Shown here piece after piece: positions 62,502 through 64,000 of a DNA stretch of 64,000 nucleotides (position 1 is its first letter; each line of letters opens with the position of its first letter). Source of the stretch: Meandrina meandrites (Eukaryota > Cnidaria > Anthozoa > Scleractinia > Meandrinidae); the NCBI GenBank assembly GCA_963693305.1, contig OY855914.1, forward strand, positions 14,351,699-14,415,698. Reading direction: 5' to 3'. The notes under the pieces were generated by a model. The model saw nothing but the letters and a program-made list of their open reading frames with translations. It was not told the origin of the DNA and ran no database searches. Made by a program: the position numbers and the translations under genes.

Positions 62502-64000
62502 ATTAATTTTCACTTAACTGAATGCAAGTTATGCTAATCATGTCTTTCTTAAAAAATTCATAACAGTGTACAATTAAAAGACAAATGGATTCGGTTTTAT
62601 TTTTTGGTATCCAGACTAATTCGAAAGGCTTCGTTCAGTTACATCAGCCTCAGCCCTGATTCCTTGATTATTCCGCCGAATATCGCAAAATTGTTTGTTG
62701 TAATAATTGCATGATGAAGGCCGGTATATTCGTAAAACAACATTGGGCCCTTTTCTTCAGCTAATTCGGGATTTATTTAGCACCAACGTCAAATGCTAAT
62801 TTACAAGTTGTCAACAAATAATCATTTCTCTTGTTTTAACGGAGGTGGTGGTCATTGTTCTGTTCTTTCAAACTATAAAGGATTAAAAAAACCTTTTCAA
62901 GTACATTGTGCTGCGCTGCAGTTTTTTATTTATACTGAGATTCGTAAGTGAGGGCTATCTGCTTCCAAACCTGAGAAAACGTCATCAAAAGTACCAATCA
63001 AAAACGTAAATCTAACTCTATAAAACACTATCAAAACTCAAACACTATTTAGATAAAAATACTATGAAAAAAAATCGGCGTCATGTTGTTCTTTGACGGC
63101 ATGTTATAATCGCTGGCCCTCTTTTGTTTCATAAATCGTCGTTTTTAAATTTTCATTACTGAGTTTCACCATTCTTTTTGCAATTTTCGCTAGTCTAAGG
63201 CATCCTGTGTTTGTTTTGGGGTTCTTTTAACCTTAACTGCATTATTCTACCTTAAGGTCTGTTTTCACAGGCGATGATTAAAATATGTGATTTTTGTCGT
63301 GAATTCCACTGCAAATTTTAATCTGTGCGCTAGGGTTCCAACTCTAAATCGTGCGCGTAAACCAGCTGCGATTTCAATGCGATTCGCTCGTGATTTTAGC
63401 GTGATATCGCTGGGGGCTTCAAACTTAGGAAAAAAAACAACACCATCCTTGTTTATAAGACGTGAGCGCATACTCTGATACAAAACGTATGTTAATTTTT
63501 ATCACGTTTCATACAATTCCTAGTGATGTCAGCGTGCTTCAAAGGCGTGAGCGTTAAAATAGCACCAAAATAACTTGTGTCAGAACTTCTGCTTTTGTAT
63601 AAATGGTCCTTTAGTTTAGATTAACTATTTTGAGGATATACGGCACTGTAAAGTTGCTCTGTTAATGGCAATGGTTATGGCTATGCATTTATATAGCGCA
63701 ATTTCCATTTATAAATGTTTAAATAAAAATCAAAATACTCTTTCGGAACAGTGCAGTGGACTCGTTAATCAGGCTCCCTACGTACTGAGCAGACCGGTGC
63801 GAACCGGACCGTTGAGACTGAACCACGCACGAATTTCTTTTTTTAAACATTGTCATACAAAACAAGATCGCCCTATCCTCTGTTAACCCAGTAAAATATT
63901 TTTATTTCTTTTTGCAGAGTTTTGCATGGTTGAACTTCGCCGAACGTACCTTGAAAATACATATGTGTGCTTATCTGTGAACCTTTATAATGCAAATATA
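62502..64000. other. Nothing recognised to the window end
   Basis: AT-rich DNA; short overlapping frames at 63265-63886 have no domains. Confidence 0.45.

Overview
The window looks like a piece of a cnidarian nuclear genome, most likely an anthozoan such as a stony coral. Introns with GT-AG borders interrupt the host genes, rhodopsin-class receptor genes have single large coding exons, and most of the sequence is AT-rich non-coding DNA packed with MITEs, tRNA-derived SINEs, LINE fragments and (AAT)n arrays. The organism is inferred from this style of content; no species marker was seen.

Layout. 1-1260 is a CT-rich satellite. 4165-5156 (-) is a peptide-receptor-like GPCR exon. 7745-8545 is a 63-bp minisatellite. 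Two convergent genes follow: a C2H2/tyrosine-recombinase-like/Myb protein (8792-10486, +) and a three-exon SF3-type helicase (10675-14528, -) that ends in a PCNA-box-like tail. 14.5-22.6 kb is repeat-rich. 22613-27299 (+) holds the five 3' exons of RTCB, the tRNA-splicing ligase. 28258-29288 (-) is a second, divergent GPCR exon. 30990-33145 has two decayed LINE pieces on opposite strands.

The centrepiece is a complete Polinton/Maverick (adintovirus-like) element at 34990-50732. It has apparently identical 286-bp terminal inverted repeats and a CGTTT target duplication. Its left end encodes a protein-primed-type DNA polymerase B with OTU-like, zinc-finger and Vsr-like modules, and its integrase lies next to it in the opposite orientation. 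The middle, mostly on the minus strand, is a virion block: a small membrane protein, a PLA2 protein with a Zn-ribbon, a second protein with the same Zn-ribbon, adenain-like protease, a small basic protein, double-jelly-roll major capsid protein, another basic protein, a penton-like minor capsid protein and a proline-rich protein. A packaging ATPase and a collagen-like fibre follow on the plus strand, and two small minus-strand genes close the right end. Together these cover replication, integration, capsid assembly and maturation, packaging and attachment. The visible defects are a one-base frame change in an A14 run of PolB and a protease frame without an AUG. The element landed inside an older host foldback repeat, one arm of which had already taken a MITE.

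The most unusual features are: (1) a palindromic mini-repeat scattered through the Polinton, inserted in frame inside several genes (in different reading frames) and sitting directly after stop codons; (2) terminal repeats that are themselves about 205-bp hairpins; (3) the recombinase-like/SF3 helicase gene pair at 8.8-14.5 kb; (4) an R4/Dong-like LINE whose copies sit against (AAT)n arrays at 59-61.5 kb.

51.3-64 kb is otherwise gene-poor: a PIF/Harbinger-type MITE, duplicated dispersed repeats, microsatellites and two doubtful terminal exons.
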